This document shows positions 23,569 to 35,532 of a stretch of DNA of 64,000 nt, piece after piece. Location of the stretch: assembly GCA_947034895.1 (NCBI GenBank), contig OX344764.1, forward strand, positions 57,641,348-57,705,347. The letters run 5' to 3'. The stretch's first letter is position 1. Every line of letters starts with the position of its first letter. The notes under the pieces are model-generated. The model worked only from the letters and a program-made list of their open reading frames with translations, did no database searches and had not been told where the DNA came from. The position numbers were made by a program, and so were the translations under genes. This DNA comes from Rhytidiadelphus loreus. Lineage: Eukaryota; Streptophyta; Bryopsida; Hypnales; Hylocomiaceae.

Positions 23569-26500
23569 CTGTAACTGTGAGAGTCTCATCCGTATTTGGA
23601 TGAATATTCTCTCATCTCAGTGGTCTTCATCCCTTTGCCCTTGGCTAATTTTGTCATTTTTTTAATTTTTGAAGGGAGCTAACCCTTGAAGGACATGATG
23701 AGGACGAAAAGTGGATGATGGATGACTTCATTGTTCACTTCAAAAATAAAGAATGCTAATAACTAGAGGAGCTTCGGTGCCTGCCTTGGTCATAGAGGTC
23801 GCTTATTTTTTAAGGTATAGTAAGTTATTGGATATTGAGCGTGAGCTTGAAGGTAGAATGGAAAATCACACCTAAGAAGATGGAAGGTGGAGCTGACGCG
23901 TAAGGATATAATTTTCCATTGAAGCCGAAGGTGCCCAACAATATCGTGTTGAGCACACAAGCTCTTTATGATGTAACCGTGCACAAAAAAAAATTCCAAA
24001 TTTTTTTAAGTGCTATGCACGATTACATTAGAAGTAACTTGCAATGGATGCATTTGTTTTGTTTATAGCCTATGATTTACAAACGAATAATAGAGCCAAA
24101 ATCTTAACATTGTGATACTATGTTGGAGGATTTTCACTCATAGATGTGACTATAATAGCCATACGTATATTTGGATGAATGCCATCACAAAATTTATTTA
24201 GTGGTCTTTAATGACATGCTCTTGGGTGATTTTGTAATCTTGAAATTTTTAATAGGAGTGTAAATTGTGGTCCTCGTTCGAAGATTTTCATTCATGAATG
24301 TGAAAATTTTAGACGAAATACTATATTCTCACGTAGATCTATGTACATTCATTTAAAATTTAGTAAGTTGAGGTGATTTCATCAATTTAAAATGGAAAAT
24401 ATTGTGCATTTAAAGAAAAAAATTATATACATATTAAAGCTAATGTTTGTACAATTTGACTAAAATCATCATCATCTAATGAGCCATTTTACATGAGGTA
24501 TTTGCAATAAGAATATGGTTTATTAGACCAACAAGATTGTTCAAAGTTTGAGAGAACTATAGAATTTGAGAGTTTGGTTAAGTTTGGTTGCATGCTAGAT
24601 TTAGTAGAATTTTTTTCGTCTATTAGACATAAAAGGAGTTTGCCAAATAGTTGGTTATTGAATGTAAGTTGAAAATAGAATTGTTCTTCAAATGAATCCT
24701 ACCACCTTATATTACATGATTGGCAAATAAAAATAGGTGATATATCTATTCTATTATAAATATATTATTTTTAATGGATTTTGGAGACATTCTAGTTTAA
24801 TTTCAAAATTATCATAATTGAATATGCCAACCTTTAGCAATATATCTTTTGGCTTCATAAATTTCCTATATTAATAATTGTTGTAGTTTCATTTTTAATC
24901 TCAAATGAATGAGAGTCTCAAACTTTGATTTGACTTCCTCCTAAATCAAGGTTGTCAATTTTATCTTGCCAAGATTTTCTACCATTTTCTTGATTCCATT
25001 ACAAATCTCATTAAATTGGATTTGGTTAACTATAATCATGCAATCCTTCCTTGTCATTGGTCATCATCGCTATTGTAAGATTCCTCTATGATAGCTCATA
25101 AAGGTAGTTGCTTAATATTATAATCTTTGTTATAAAGACTAAGTAGGATATCTCATAGACTAAACCCTCTTAGATTTCACTCTATTAAAGCTTAATCTTA
25201 ATTCTTTTAAATGCTTGTGTTTTTCAATATTTTGAAATTTGGTTTTCTAGATTACAAATTATTTGGGGGTCATGAGATGTCAATGTCATATTTAATTCCA
25301 CACACACACACATATATATATGCAATATTATTTTGTAAAAGATACAACACTTGTGCCATGGTACCAATGCTATTGTAGAAGGCATTGTAAATTTCTACAA
25401 TATGAACACAAAATATAATTATTTTTTCAATTGGTGCTAGGGAACAAAATTTATGCTTAGATAAGTTCAAAATAAGAAAATCAGGCAACAAAAAAGAAAG
25501 TTCAAAAATTTTGATTTTTTGATTTTTGATTTTTGATTTTTTTTTTCTCATAGATTATATTTTTATCTACATGAAAATCTTTGATTCATTTCATTTGGAT
25601 AAAAGATTTGAAAGATATAGACAATCTTGTTTAGAAGGCAATCTAAGCATCTTCTAGCTTAACAAAAAAAATTAAAAAAATTTCAAACATTAGAGGAGAT
25701 TTTAGGATCCTAGAGGGCCGTTTCAAGCTCTTCCCGGCGTTGGTTCCCAGCAATCCCTGTGAATGCCAGCGCTGCCACATCACCGTATTAAAAAAAAAAA
25801 CTTCTTAAAATGCAAAAAAAAAAATTTAATTTTAATTTCTTTTTTCAAAAAATGATGTGGCAATCTCCAATCCACGTCACTACGCTGCAGAAGCACAGTT
25901 CCCACGTTGGGAATGGGCTAGGAACTCGCAACCTTCCAGTAGCCTGAAATCTCCTCTAATGTGGTTTAGTTTGTTTCCTAGAACAATCTCACTATTGGAA
26001 TTATTGCGTTTTAATTCCATCTTAGAGATATTAATAATTTAGATTTTCCTTTTATCTTCGAGCTACTTCTATTTAACAATTTTTTTAAGAATGAAAATTA
26101 TGGGTTTTTTTAAATATTTTTTTCCGAAATTCTTAACTCAATTCCCTACTGTAAGTATTTAAATTTCTAAACTTTGTAGTACAAAAATTTAAGTTAAGAA
26201 GGTTCAAAGTCAAAAAATCAAATCCTCGCAATGTGCAAAAAAAATTGTTTTCTTCACTTTAAATGTAGATATCTTGCAATTTGTGTAATCAAAATTTCTG
26301 AAATTTATTCCACCCATTTTCATACTAATTAGATATAAGATCCTATTGTTAAATGTGCAAGAAAAAAACTTTCAAATTTGTATACTCTTTGCAATAGAAA
26401 TGGTAATTTTTAATGTTTTTTGGCAAAAAAAAAAGGCCTTAATGCTTTTGGGATTAAAATAATTTAAAATAGAAATAGAAATAAAAATTACAGTATTTTA

Positions 26501-28929
26501 ATTCCAAAAGATCCAAAAAAATGGAATAGTTAAAATACATAGAATAGTGAAATTAATTTTAGAATTGGAGAAAAGGAAATATAACAAAATGAATGTACAA
26601 ATTAAAAGAGAGCAAAATCTGTAAAATGGAAAATATAAAAAATAGGAGTAAGACAAGAATTAAATGCAAATTGTTCACTAGTTGTTGGGAGGAAACAAGT
26701 GAGTTTACTGTACACAAGATTATAAATAATAAAATCCAAGAATTAAAAATTTTATTAAAAAAATATATCATATTTATTATTTGCAATTTAGAACAAAAAC
26801 CAATTGAAAATGCTCCAAGGACTAAAATAAATGCACATATTTTGTACACTCTAAATAAATTAGCATATATATGGTTAAAATTGACAAATACAACTATTTT
26901 TATTTAACAAGAAAATTAAAATAATAATATCCAATAGAAACAAGAAAAGATTCTAAATTCAATCTAACTTTTTTTGCCTTTAAAAAATCCTATTGTCATA
27001 CTAATACCAATAGTCATATACATGTGGGTGTCTGTATATTGGTGGGCATGCGAAGACACATAAGCATTTTGAGCAATTTCTTAACAAACTTGAAAAATGT
27101 TCACAATAAATGCACATTAGATTTGAGGTGGAGAACAAATTTGAGAGAAAGAGACTATTTAGAATGTATGACCACCAACACCCTAAATTTTTTTTAAACT
27201 CCAAGTTCTTGATAATGAGAAATTCACACCAAAAAAGTACTTCATCATAATGCATTGTGCACACCAAATTTAGAGATCTCTTTGAAAATCATTCAGATAA
27301 TTTTTAATTTTTTAATATAGCCTATCTTCACAATTGCAAGGATTGAATTTTTTTATTTTCAAACTATTTAAAGATTTTTTTGAATTTTCATATTTGATTT
27401 ATCATTCATTTATCCTATTAATGAGGGAAGAAATTAAATGTCATTGACAAAATTGGTGTCCTACAAAGCATTATTCATGTGAAACTTTAAACACTGGAGT
27501 AATATTTTAGCATGCACTAATAATTCATGACAATGTGCCACACTCATTAAAAGAAAAAATTCAATGTAACTAAGGTAGGGTACTCTAAAAGTGACCCTAC
27601 TCTAAAAGCAACCACTAACACAAAAGGCACATTTTGCTTTCTTCAATGTATGAATAATGTACAAATTCAGGAGGTGGTCAATCACTTTTAGTACCCCGTG
27701 CATTTCAACTTCAAAAATTTGTAACTAATTCCACGAATTTTCAAAAAATATGAAACGACTTGCGTGCATTTGATGCCAATTCCATTTTCCTACCCACAAA
27801 CAAAAAAATTCTGAAAATTGTTTCAAGGAGTTTAGCTTCCCTCCCAACCCAAATGCAATCAGCTCTTAAAAGGTTGCTTTATAAGCAGACTATGTTAATC
27901 CTTGAACATTGGGTTGGTCACCGTGGAAACCATCTGTTTTGTCACCGTGTGAATTGTTGGTTTAAAAAAAATGAAAAAAGCACTCACTGAAAGACAAACT
28001 AGTGTAGAAGATGTTCCCTTTTCACACAAAATCTGGAGGATGAATAGTTGCTTACTTCTGTACTCCACACGGAGAGATTCTTTGTCATTCATCGGCCGAA
28101 AAATGTCCTCCACCTCGTGTCGTTTATGGGTTAACATCTTCTTTTTTCTTTCTTTTTTTTTATCACTGTGGCTTTAATTTGGTCTCAGTCCCTCAACATC
28201 ATTGACTTGTAATCAGGTGTGATAAGGAGTCAAAAGTAAGGTGAAGTGGCATCATTCAAGCATGATTGTGCCGTGTCTGTTTGAGGTAACGAAAGTGTAA
28301 CTTTTAAATGTTGACAAGCATTCCGTTCCCAATCACAGGCACTGTTCCAGAAAAACTGCTTGAATGTCTCATTCGTGCCTTCAAATGAAATCATGCTGTT
28401 GAATAGTATTAGAGCATCTCCAGCAGCAGACGGCAAAATCACCCCGGTCTGATCTGAAGAACTTGGCGACCATGTCAGTCCCTGCTGCTCCGGTCAAGGC
28501 CCCGCCACTTTAACCAAACCCCACCCCAAAAGACTGCACAATCCCGAATTCCAATATATGGAGGATGTGGAAGAGGAGCGACCATGTAAGGGCTGGTCCG
28601 CCTTTTTCATAGGCTTACTTGAACAGAATTATTTTTAGATCATTTTTTAGAGAAGGGAAAATAGATGCGGAACCTAACACAAGTGGTTTTGTATTTTTTC
28701 AAGCTTTTTTGAATTACTTATAAATTTTCAAAGATTCAGGGCATAGGCACCTATCTGTGACCATAGGTCTCCCAAAATCAACTTGTAAAGAGATGTGCAG
28801 AAATCTAAGGCAATGATTGACTCTTGCAATAGAAAAATGATTTTTCCTTGATGCATTTAATTGCTAAAGTGGTCCATTTAAGGATCACCCCATCTTCACC
28901 CAAAAAACAGGACCAGTTTGAAGAAGGTG

Positions 28930-29110
28930 GGTGCTTTTAGAGCATACTACCTTAGAAGCAACAACTCCATGTAAGGTAGTCTACTCTAAAAGCAACCATG
29001 TTCTAAATGTGACCCCTATTTAGGAAAGGGTGACATGTTGCTTGAAATATCTATTGTTGTCAATGATGTGTTAGGTAGGCTTAAATGGTTGCTTTAAGAG
29101 CAGACTACCT
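28930..29110. repeat. Inverted-repeat cluster around GGTTGCTTTTAGAGYAGACTACC
   Basis: GTGCTTTTAGAGCATACTACC (about 28930), its inverse TAAGGTAGTCTACTCTAAAAGC (about 28973), and GGTTGCTTTAAGAGCAGACTACC (about 29083). Related words occur near 27570-27615. Confidence 0.5.
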
Positions 29111-30198
29111 TAGAGCAATCAGGGCTTCAAAATGAAAGCGGGTGAAGTTTGTGGGCTAGGACCCTATAGTTTCAAGTGTGGTGACAAAATTTTGAAGAGA
29201 CCTGTGTTGAACAACTTTGATGTCCGTGACTAGTGAGTGATTGAGGAGGAAGAAGCTCAACTACGGCAAACTCCTTGTCGGGCTAGTATTTTACACCCCT
29301 ATGGAAATGTTCTTATCTATTAGTTATAAGTGAGTTGTTGTGAATTCTAACTTTGTTCCAATCTAACACCAATTTGATACCAATGATAAGAACATTTCCA
29401 ATTAGAGGAGTGACGTATAGTAGCAAAGAGGGATGTTGTATTTGGTATGGAAGACTAAAGTATTTGCATTAGTCATGCATCCAAAAGTGAAGCTCCTTGT
29501 GTGATAGAATGAGAGCTAATTGTGACTTCCCTATGCACAAATGGACATAACAAGACTTAGAGAAGTTACACCAAGATCTCAAAGGGGGTGGTCACGTAGA
29601 TTTGTGACTAGATAAGTGAACTCTCCCCCCAAACAATTGCATTAATATTGTAAGTTCTAAGAGGGTATAATTTTCCATTTGAATAGTACAAAATGTTCTA
29701 TGAACTTGATGAATTTTGCCACATGGTCCAAATTGCGCATGACACACTTAGAATTCATTGACAAATTTAAGTGATGGACAAGGTGGGGTCTGTCTAATTG
29801 CGACTCCTCCTATTGGAAGTTCAACCTACAAGAGAGAAAAATGTTGGTTTGCAAGTCTTTGTATTTTCTCTACTAAAATAACAAAAACAAGGAGTTGAAG
29901 CAACTTCATCTTTAGGAGGAACATCCATTTCTAGGTACTTGGCTTTGTTTTAGGTTATATAGAAAGATATATAAGCGGTGAAGATTGTTATATCTTTTAT
30001 TGGTAAATAACTAATATTTTCATGTATCCATATCAATTTCAAGTTTGGATATTTTGTTGCAATTAACTTAGCACCTTTTGGTATTTGAACTATGTCATTG
30101 TGATATATCATGTGTCAAGCAAGCATTTCAAGTTAATTCTAGTAGATGGGGGGCATAGAACACCATGCAATAGTCTTAACCGGTTAAGAGGAACCCGC

Positions 30199-30352
30199 AT
30201 CAAAGTTGACGGATTTTGACCCAATATAACAATCGTTGTTTTTATGTCAATAATGATGTCCACTATAACATCTTCATATTATTGTGGACGTCATTGTTGA
30301 CATAAAAACAAGGGTTGTTACATGGGATGTCTAACAAAATCCATCAACTTCA
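30199..30352. repeat. Foldback (long imperfect hairpin), about 150 bp
   Basis: The left arm contains GTTGACGGATTTTG and GTTGTTTTTATGTCAATAAT, then GATGTCCACTATAA. The right arm contains the inverse, GTGGACGTCATTGTTGACAT, then AAAAACAAGGGTTGTTA and CAAAATCCATCAAC. The loop is only a few bases near 30274-30282. It could be a small foldback transposon or an inverted-repeat small-RNA source. Confidence 0.7.
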
Positions 30353-31422
30353 ACATAAGAATACAAAAGAAAACATAGGATCCTTCAAGTGACCCCTCAT
30401 CGCCTATTTGAGTTCAAAAACATCATTGCTTTTGAATTGTTGTAGTTCAAAATTTCAGTAAGGTATAGAAATCTCAACTGTACAATCTTGTAGAGTACAT
30501 GTTGTAGATGATGTGAATCAAATTTGGAGTCATTTGACCATGTAGAATTGACTCATTGTGTCTACAAAATGGCTTTCAAATGTCAAAAAAATAGCAAGAA
30601 AAGTTGCAAAAAACACCTCTAACGCTGAACCTCCTCCTCCTAAAATGCCTCTTAGTCACTTGTTACTTCTTGGATTGAGATGAAATTTTATCCACATAAA
30701 CCAGACTAGTATGACCATCTTTTTAATAAATTTTTTTATTGGAAATTGACATTGTATTAAGAAGAAACAAGCCACCAAAGTTCACTATAATCCAAAAATG
30801 TCAGGATTTTGAACTTCAAATTGCTCCCAAACATTCAAAACAATTTGAATTGACATAAAATTTTTACCACAATAACTAGACTTCAAGGGGAACATAATCC
30901 AATAAATTTTATTGAAAACAAACATTGGATGAAGGAGATACAAGCCCCCAAAGTTGCAACCTTCAAATGCAATTTGGTGAACCCAAATTGAACTTGTGAA
31001 CTTCGACTGGCTTCCAAGAAATCAATAAATCTTGGATTGATCTTTAAATTTTACCACAAAAACTAGAAGAGAGCGCAAATTTCCCAATAAGTTTTACTGA
31101 ATTTGGACATGGGATGCAAAAGTTACAGCACTTTGAATTGGACTTGAAACTATTTGAGGATACTTTTCGTCCTCTCTGGCGATGAGGGGTTAACCCTTAA
31201 AGGACCGTCACCATACTTTCACCAAAAACGCTCCAAAACTGCCATTTCTAGTACAAGTACCAAAATTTTGAAAAAACACTTTTTTTGACATATCTAACCG
31301 TATGATCTTGTATTATATAGTATCAAAAACATGTGGTAAAAATTTCAGACATTTCCACCGGGGGGATTGCAAGATATAAGCATTCAAATTAACTAAAATC
31401 ATTTTTTTGACCCTGCGGAAAG

Positions 31423-32614
31423 CAGGGTTGCTATTTTGTGAGCCTGTGAGCATGAGCCTGTGAGCCTATGAGCCTGTAAGCATACAATTTCGTAGAGATT
31501 CCATCTAAAAATTTTGGTCAAAATTTATTATTTTTGGTAAATTTAAGTAACTATTATCATGAACCTATTACCGTGGACCCATTACCGTGGTCCCTTGAAC
31601 AAACTTGATGTGCTACTTATTAGACTTTGCTAGATTTTAAGAAGAAGAAAAATCGGTTATTAATTAAGATTTGTTTGAAATCAACCAAGGTTGTTCCATT
31701 GAGATTATAATCACTCTCTTCTTGCTGCTTGGGTCCCCTCGGCGCCGAGGGGAGCCCCCTTGTAGTAGGAAGAAATTTACCAAAAAAAAAAAAAAAAAAA
31801 AAATTTTTTTTTTTTTTTTTTTTTTTTTGGTAAATTTTTTTTTTTCTCGTTGCAAGGAGACTCCCCTCGGCGCCGAGGGGACCCAAGAAGCAAGAAGAGA
31901 GTGATTAACCAAATGACCATTTGATCAATAAATAGGAAAATTGAACCCTTGAAGGTCCTATAAGAGGACAATGATCAACTAATCAACAATTTGGTGTAAC
32001 TGAGCTCATTCCTTACAAAAATAATTCTTGTCAACCAAGTTCTTTCCTCCAAAATCTTAACAAGTTCAATTACCAACACATCAAAGTAAAAGTGTAGGTA
32101 CCTCTCATCGGCCTTGAGAGGACCCACGCTACTACAAGATAGTAGTTCTTATCAACAATTTTTTTTCTAAAATCTAAACAAGTCCAATAACAATGCATCA
32201 AAAGAATTTTTTTGGTATTTTCTTATTAGCCCCGAGAGGACCTACATTGCTATAGGATAGTGATCAACCAACATTTTGTATAGACTTATTTCCATCTCCA
32301 TTCATCTTTCACATCAATTAAGTTCATCATTTTCAAAATGTATACTTCTAATATTTTAGACAACATTGAAAATTATGATTTTCATGTGGATTCTATATAA
32401 CCACGGTAATAGATCCACGATAATAGGTCCGTAGTAATAGGTTCTAAAATTTACTAATAATAGTAAATTTTGGCCAAATTTTAAGATGAAGTTTATTATT
32501 AGAAGTATTTTTAAGTTTTTTTGTGCTTCTACAAATTTCTAAGCTCAACGCTCACATAATTCCTGCTCAACGCTCATAGGCTCCTGCTCACAGGCTCACA
32601 AAATAGCACCGCTG
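31423..32614. mobile_element. Mutator-like non-autonomous element, 1192 bp, nested
   Basis: Ends CAGGGTTGCTA-TTTTGTGAGCC and, inverted, CAGCGGTGCTA-TTTTGTGAGCC. The flanks CTGCGGAAAG (31413-31422) and CTGTGGAAAG (32615-32624) are a 10-bp target duplication with one change. Longer subterminal inverted repeats include the ATTACCGTGG words. It carries a hairpin (31705-31907) and an imperfect array of GAGAGGACC-containing units (31940-32290). No coding capacity. Confidence 0.85.
31705..31907. repeat. Hairpin with CTCGGCGCCGAG palindromes and an A-run/T-run centre
   Basis: The left arm (TAATCACTCTCTTCTTGC, then TTGGGTCCCCTCGGCGCCGAG) and the right arm are close inverse copies. Each arm carries CCCCTCGGCGCCGAGGGG, itself a palindrome. 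The centre is about 23 A followed by about 26 T, bounded by TTTACC and GGTAAA. Confidence 0.85.
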
Positions 32615-33491
32615 CTGTGGAAAGCAAGGCAGCTGCACTTCACAAACTCACATTTCTATGAAAAAATGACCTAAATGGTGGTGCTTCTTTGGATTTGTTT
32701 TCCTAGACAAGTTGGCCATATGCTTGAAAAATTTCAAATCATTTGGAATAGTACAACACATAGGAAAAAAATAGTAAGTAGGTAGTAGTAGAGAATGATT
32801 AAAAATACTAAATTATTTACAATTTAAATATGGAATTGAAAATTTCTAATCCCAATAGCCGAAATGTTGTAATAATGTATCTACATCCTAAGATTTTATT
32901 TTTGTCCAAAAATATTGAAAATAGGATAAGATAAAGGATTTCAAAGTTTATTTTAGAGTAGGAAATCCAAAACTGCCCATGAACAAAAAAATCCTCTTAA
33001 CTTTTGACTCATTGATCAAAATGGAATGGTTCAAAGCTTTTCGTGTATATAAAACTCTAGAAAATCAATTCCAAATTTTTGTTTCTGAAAAAAGTGATTT
33101 TTTTCTGATCTGCCCAAACTGCCCTGTCGGTGAAAAAAATAACATATTGGGCCATAACTTTTGACTCGTATTTCCAAATGTCATAAAATCTGGTGCATAT
33201 GAAAGATCTTCCTTGCCCCCACATTCTATTAAAATTTCAGCCCCAAATATGAAAATCTCCGCTCATAGGTACCTGCCCAAAATTTCTATACAACCAAAAA
33301 ACACAATCCGGTTTAAGGCATGGTTCCCAAAGCATAAATGGGCAGCATTTGGGTACTCATTTTGACCTTGGAAACCATGTCATCATATTGACATGTTGTG
33401 TGGTGCTCCATGACCTTACTTTTCTACTAAAGTGAAGACTGCCAAAAATCCACCACTTTTGCTATTGTGCATTAAATGAAACTAATCACAA

Positions 33492-33700
33492 TTTCATATT
33501 TTCTTGTTGGCAAGTCAAAGGAGGTTCCAACATACCAAAGACTACAATATTTGGATACCATATGCAAAAGTTATAAAGGGTCAAAGTTTATTTGGTAGAT
33601 GTTCTACAATCATTTCAACATCTTGATTTTGGAAATGTACATAGAGTAATGATGGTGGTTTTAGATAAGGTGCAGGTTTTGGGGTGCCCACCTTAGTGCA
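33492..33700. repeat. Dispersed repeat, GGCAAGTG-AGGAGGTTCCAAC family, copy 1
   Basis: TTCTTGTTGGCAAGTCAAAG then GAGGTTCCAACATACCAAAG, TTTGGATACCATATGCAAAAG, and ending in TTTTGGGGTGCCCACC-like text. Related copies at 35083 and 59880. Confidence 0.7.
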
Positions 33701-35082
33701 AGTGATTTTGGTCAAAATGCCTACTTGCTACCCCTTTGGGTCTTTAAATCTTTCAATTTTTGGTAACACAAAGAGTCACATAGCCTTAGATATTTTTGTG
33801 AAAGTGCCATTTGCTATAGTCATAACACAGGCCTAAACCTTATTCTAGATGGATTTGAAAAAAGTCAAAGAAACTAGTCTATCTAAGTTAGAAGTGACCT
33901 CTTGTAATGACATACAATAGAACTTCTACAAAGTGAACTTCTATAAGACAATAGCTGAGCTCTAAAATGATACTATTCCTTTTGTCCCGACCTAGACACA
34001 TCGAAGATGTACAAAATAAGTAAAAAAAAAGAAAAACAACTTTCATTGGATTTGGAATTTAGATGTCACTTTAGTGTATGTAACTTCCAAAAATCTTCTA
34101 ATGTCATTAATGCCACATCTCCTCTCGAGAGCAATTACCTCTCTAATGTAATATTCTCCTTTGGTCTCATGCTATTACCTTATAGAAGTTCTACTGTAAT
34201 AGGATGCCCTATAGTAGTGTATTGTTACATAGTTGGATGTATTGTTGATTGAAGAAAATTTCTCTCTTCTCATCTTCCCATCCATTTATCTCTCTTCTTG
34301 CGTATCCATAGTGTATGGTTGTAGGACATACACTTGATTAGGAACAAGTTCCAAAGCTAGCTGTTTTAGATGAAGCATTAGATGAAATTCAGATGAATTG
34401 GAGGGTTGTGAGTTCCCCTAGTTCCCAAACTATAGGAACTCAACCATAGCAGTCTACTAACATGGCTGAGAGATTGCCAAATCAAAAAATAATAATAAAT
34501 TATTATTATTGATTTTTAAAATTTTAAAATAATGTTTTAATGTTTTAAAATTTTGCACAACAACAGTTGGTTCCCAACATGTAGAACGAGCCTAAAACAA
34601 CCCTCCATGATGGTTGAAAAACATGTAATGCTATGAGACAAGGATGGGTTCAGATGAAAAATTCACATTGATATTGAATAAAACATTAATTCTTGAGGAA
34701 CAATAAAGGGAACATTTTTTTTTTCATTCTTCTTCATCCATTTTTTCCACACATTGGACTCAATTTCTCAACTGCGAATTCCCCGCATGTGTGTTTTAGG
34801 TATCTCTAGCTTATCTTATATCTTTTCCAAAAAAATGAAAAACATGTGATTGATATCACAGTACAAAAAGGATAATTCATGAGGAATTAAAATACAAAAG
34901 CTGGCTCCTGCCTCACTGGCTGAAGGTTCTTACAGTCATGTTGGGTGCATGGAGGCCTCGGGCAGGACATGGGCCAGAAATCAGCAATCATTCATTCATT
35001 CAAGCAGGGTTTTTTCCCCTTCATTTCATGTACACGAAAGTGATACAGAGTTAACGAGTAAAATTGAATGAGTATATTTTAT

Positions 35083-35295
35083 ATTTGGCAAGTGAAAAGG
35101 AGGTTCCAACGCACCAAAGAATGCAACATTTGGATATCATATGCAAAAGTTACGAGGGGGCAAAGTTTGGTTTGGTAGAATTTTGAAAATCAGTTAATTT
35201 CTTTCCACATGGGTACATGTTGGTTTTGGAGATGTAGACAAGGCGATGATGGCAGTTTTGGGTTAGTTGTGCATTTGGGGGGGGGGGCACCTTAT
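35083..35295. repeat. Dispersed repeat, GGCAAGTG-AGGAGGTTCCAAC family, copy 2
   Basis: TTTGGCAAGTGAAAAGGAGG, TTCCAACGCACCAAAGAA, TTTGGATATCATATGCAAAAG, ending near the run of G at 35278-35287. Confidence 0.7.
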
Positions 35296-35313
35296 AGATG
35301 GTTGAAGTTTGGT

Positions 35314-35532
35314 TTAACCCTTAAATGTCAAGGCGGACAATGGATGACAGGGAATCCTTGTAGTAGGACAGAAGTGCAACTATTCATCTTTAGAATTTTG
35401 TTGTAAAAAGGGAAGGTCTTCTATAGTAGTTTGACTTCCAATGAGTGTTTTTGCTATTTCTAAAGCCCATGATTCACACGGTAATGGAAAGGGAAGATTT
35501 CCAAGGTCACCCCTTTGTCCTTTAAGGGTTAA
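35314..35532. mobile_element. TTAA-flanked element, short class, copy 1
   Basis: Left end TTAACCCTTAAATGTCAAGG, right end CCTTTAAGGGTTAA, 219 bp. Inverted ends, no coding capacity. Confidence 0.65.

Larger units (their letters stand above)
31190..33326. mobile_element. TTAA-flanked element, long class, copy 3, split by a nested element
   Basis: The left end is TTAACCCTTAAAGGACCG and the interior phrase ACCAAAAACGCTCCAAAACTG matches 47260-47290. It is interrupted at 31423 and resumes at 32625 with the GCAGCTGCACTTCACAA block seen at 47457. The decayed right end is near 33326. Without the insertion and its duplicated target it would be about 935 bp, the size of the other long copies. Confidence 0.65.

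Noticed and set aside
26559..26907. Frames of about 100 aa on both strands (Ile/Lys/Asn-rich)
   Set aside because: Expected from very AT-rich DNA; no motif or codon signal.
31620..31971. Lys/Phe-rich frames on both strands
   Set aside because: They are translations of the A-run and T-run hairpin, not genes.
31423..32614. hAT superfamily for the CANNGNTGCTA elements
   Set aside because: The CAGNG-like ends recall hAT, but three copies show 10-bp rather than 8-bp target duplications.
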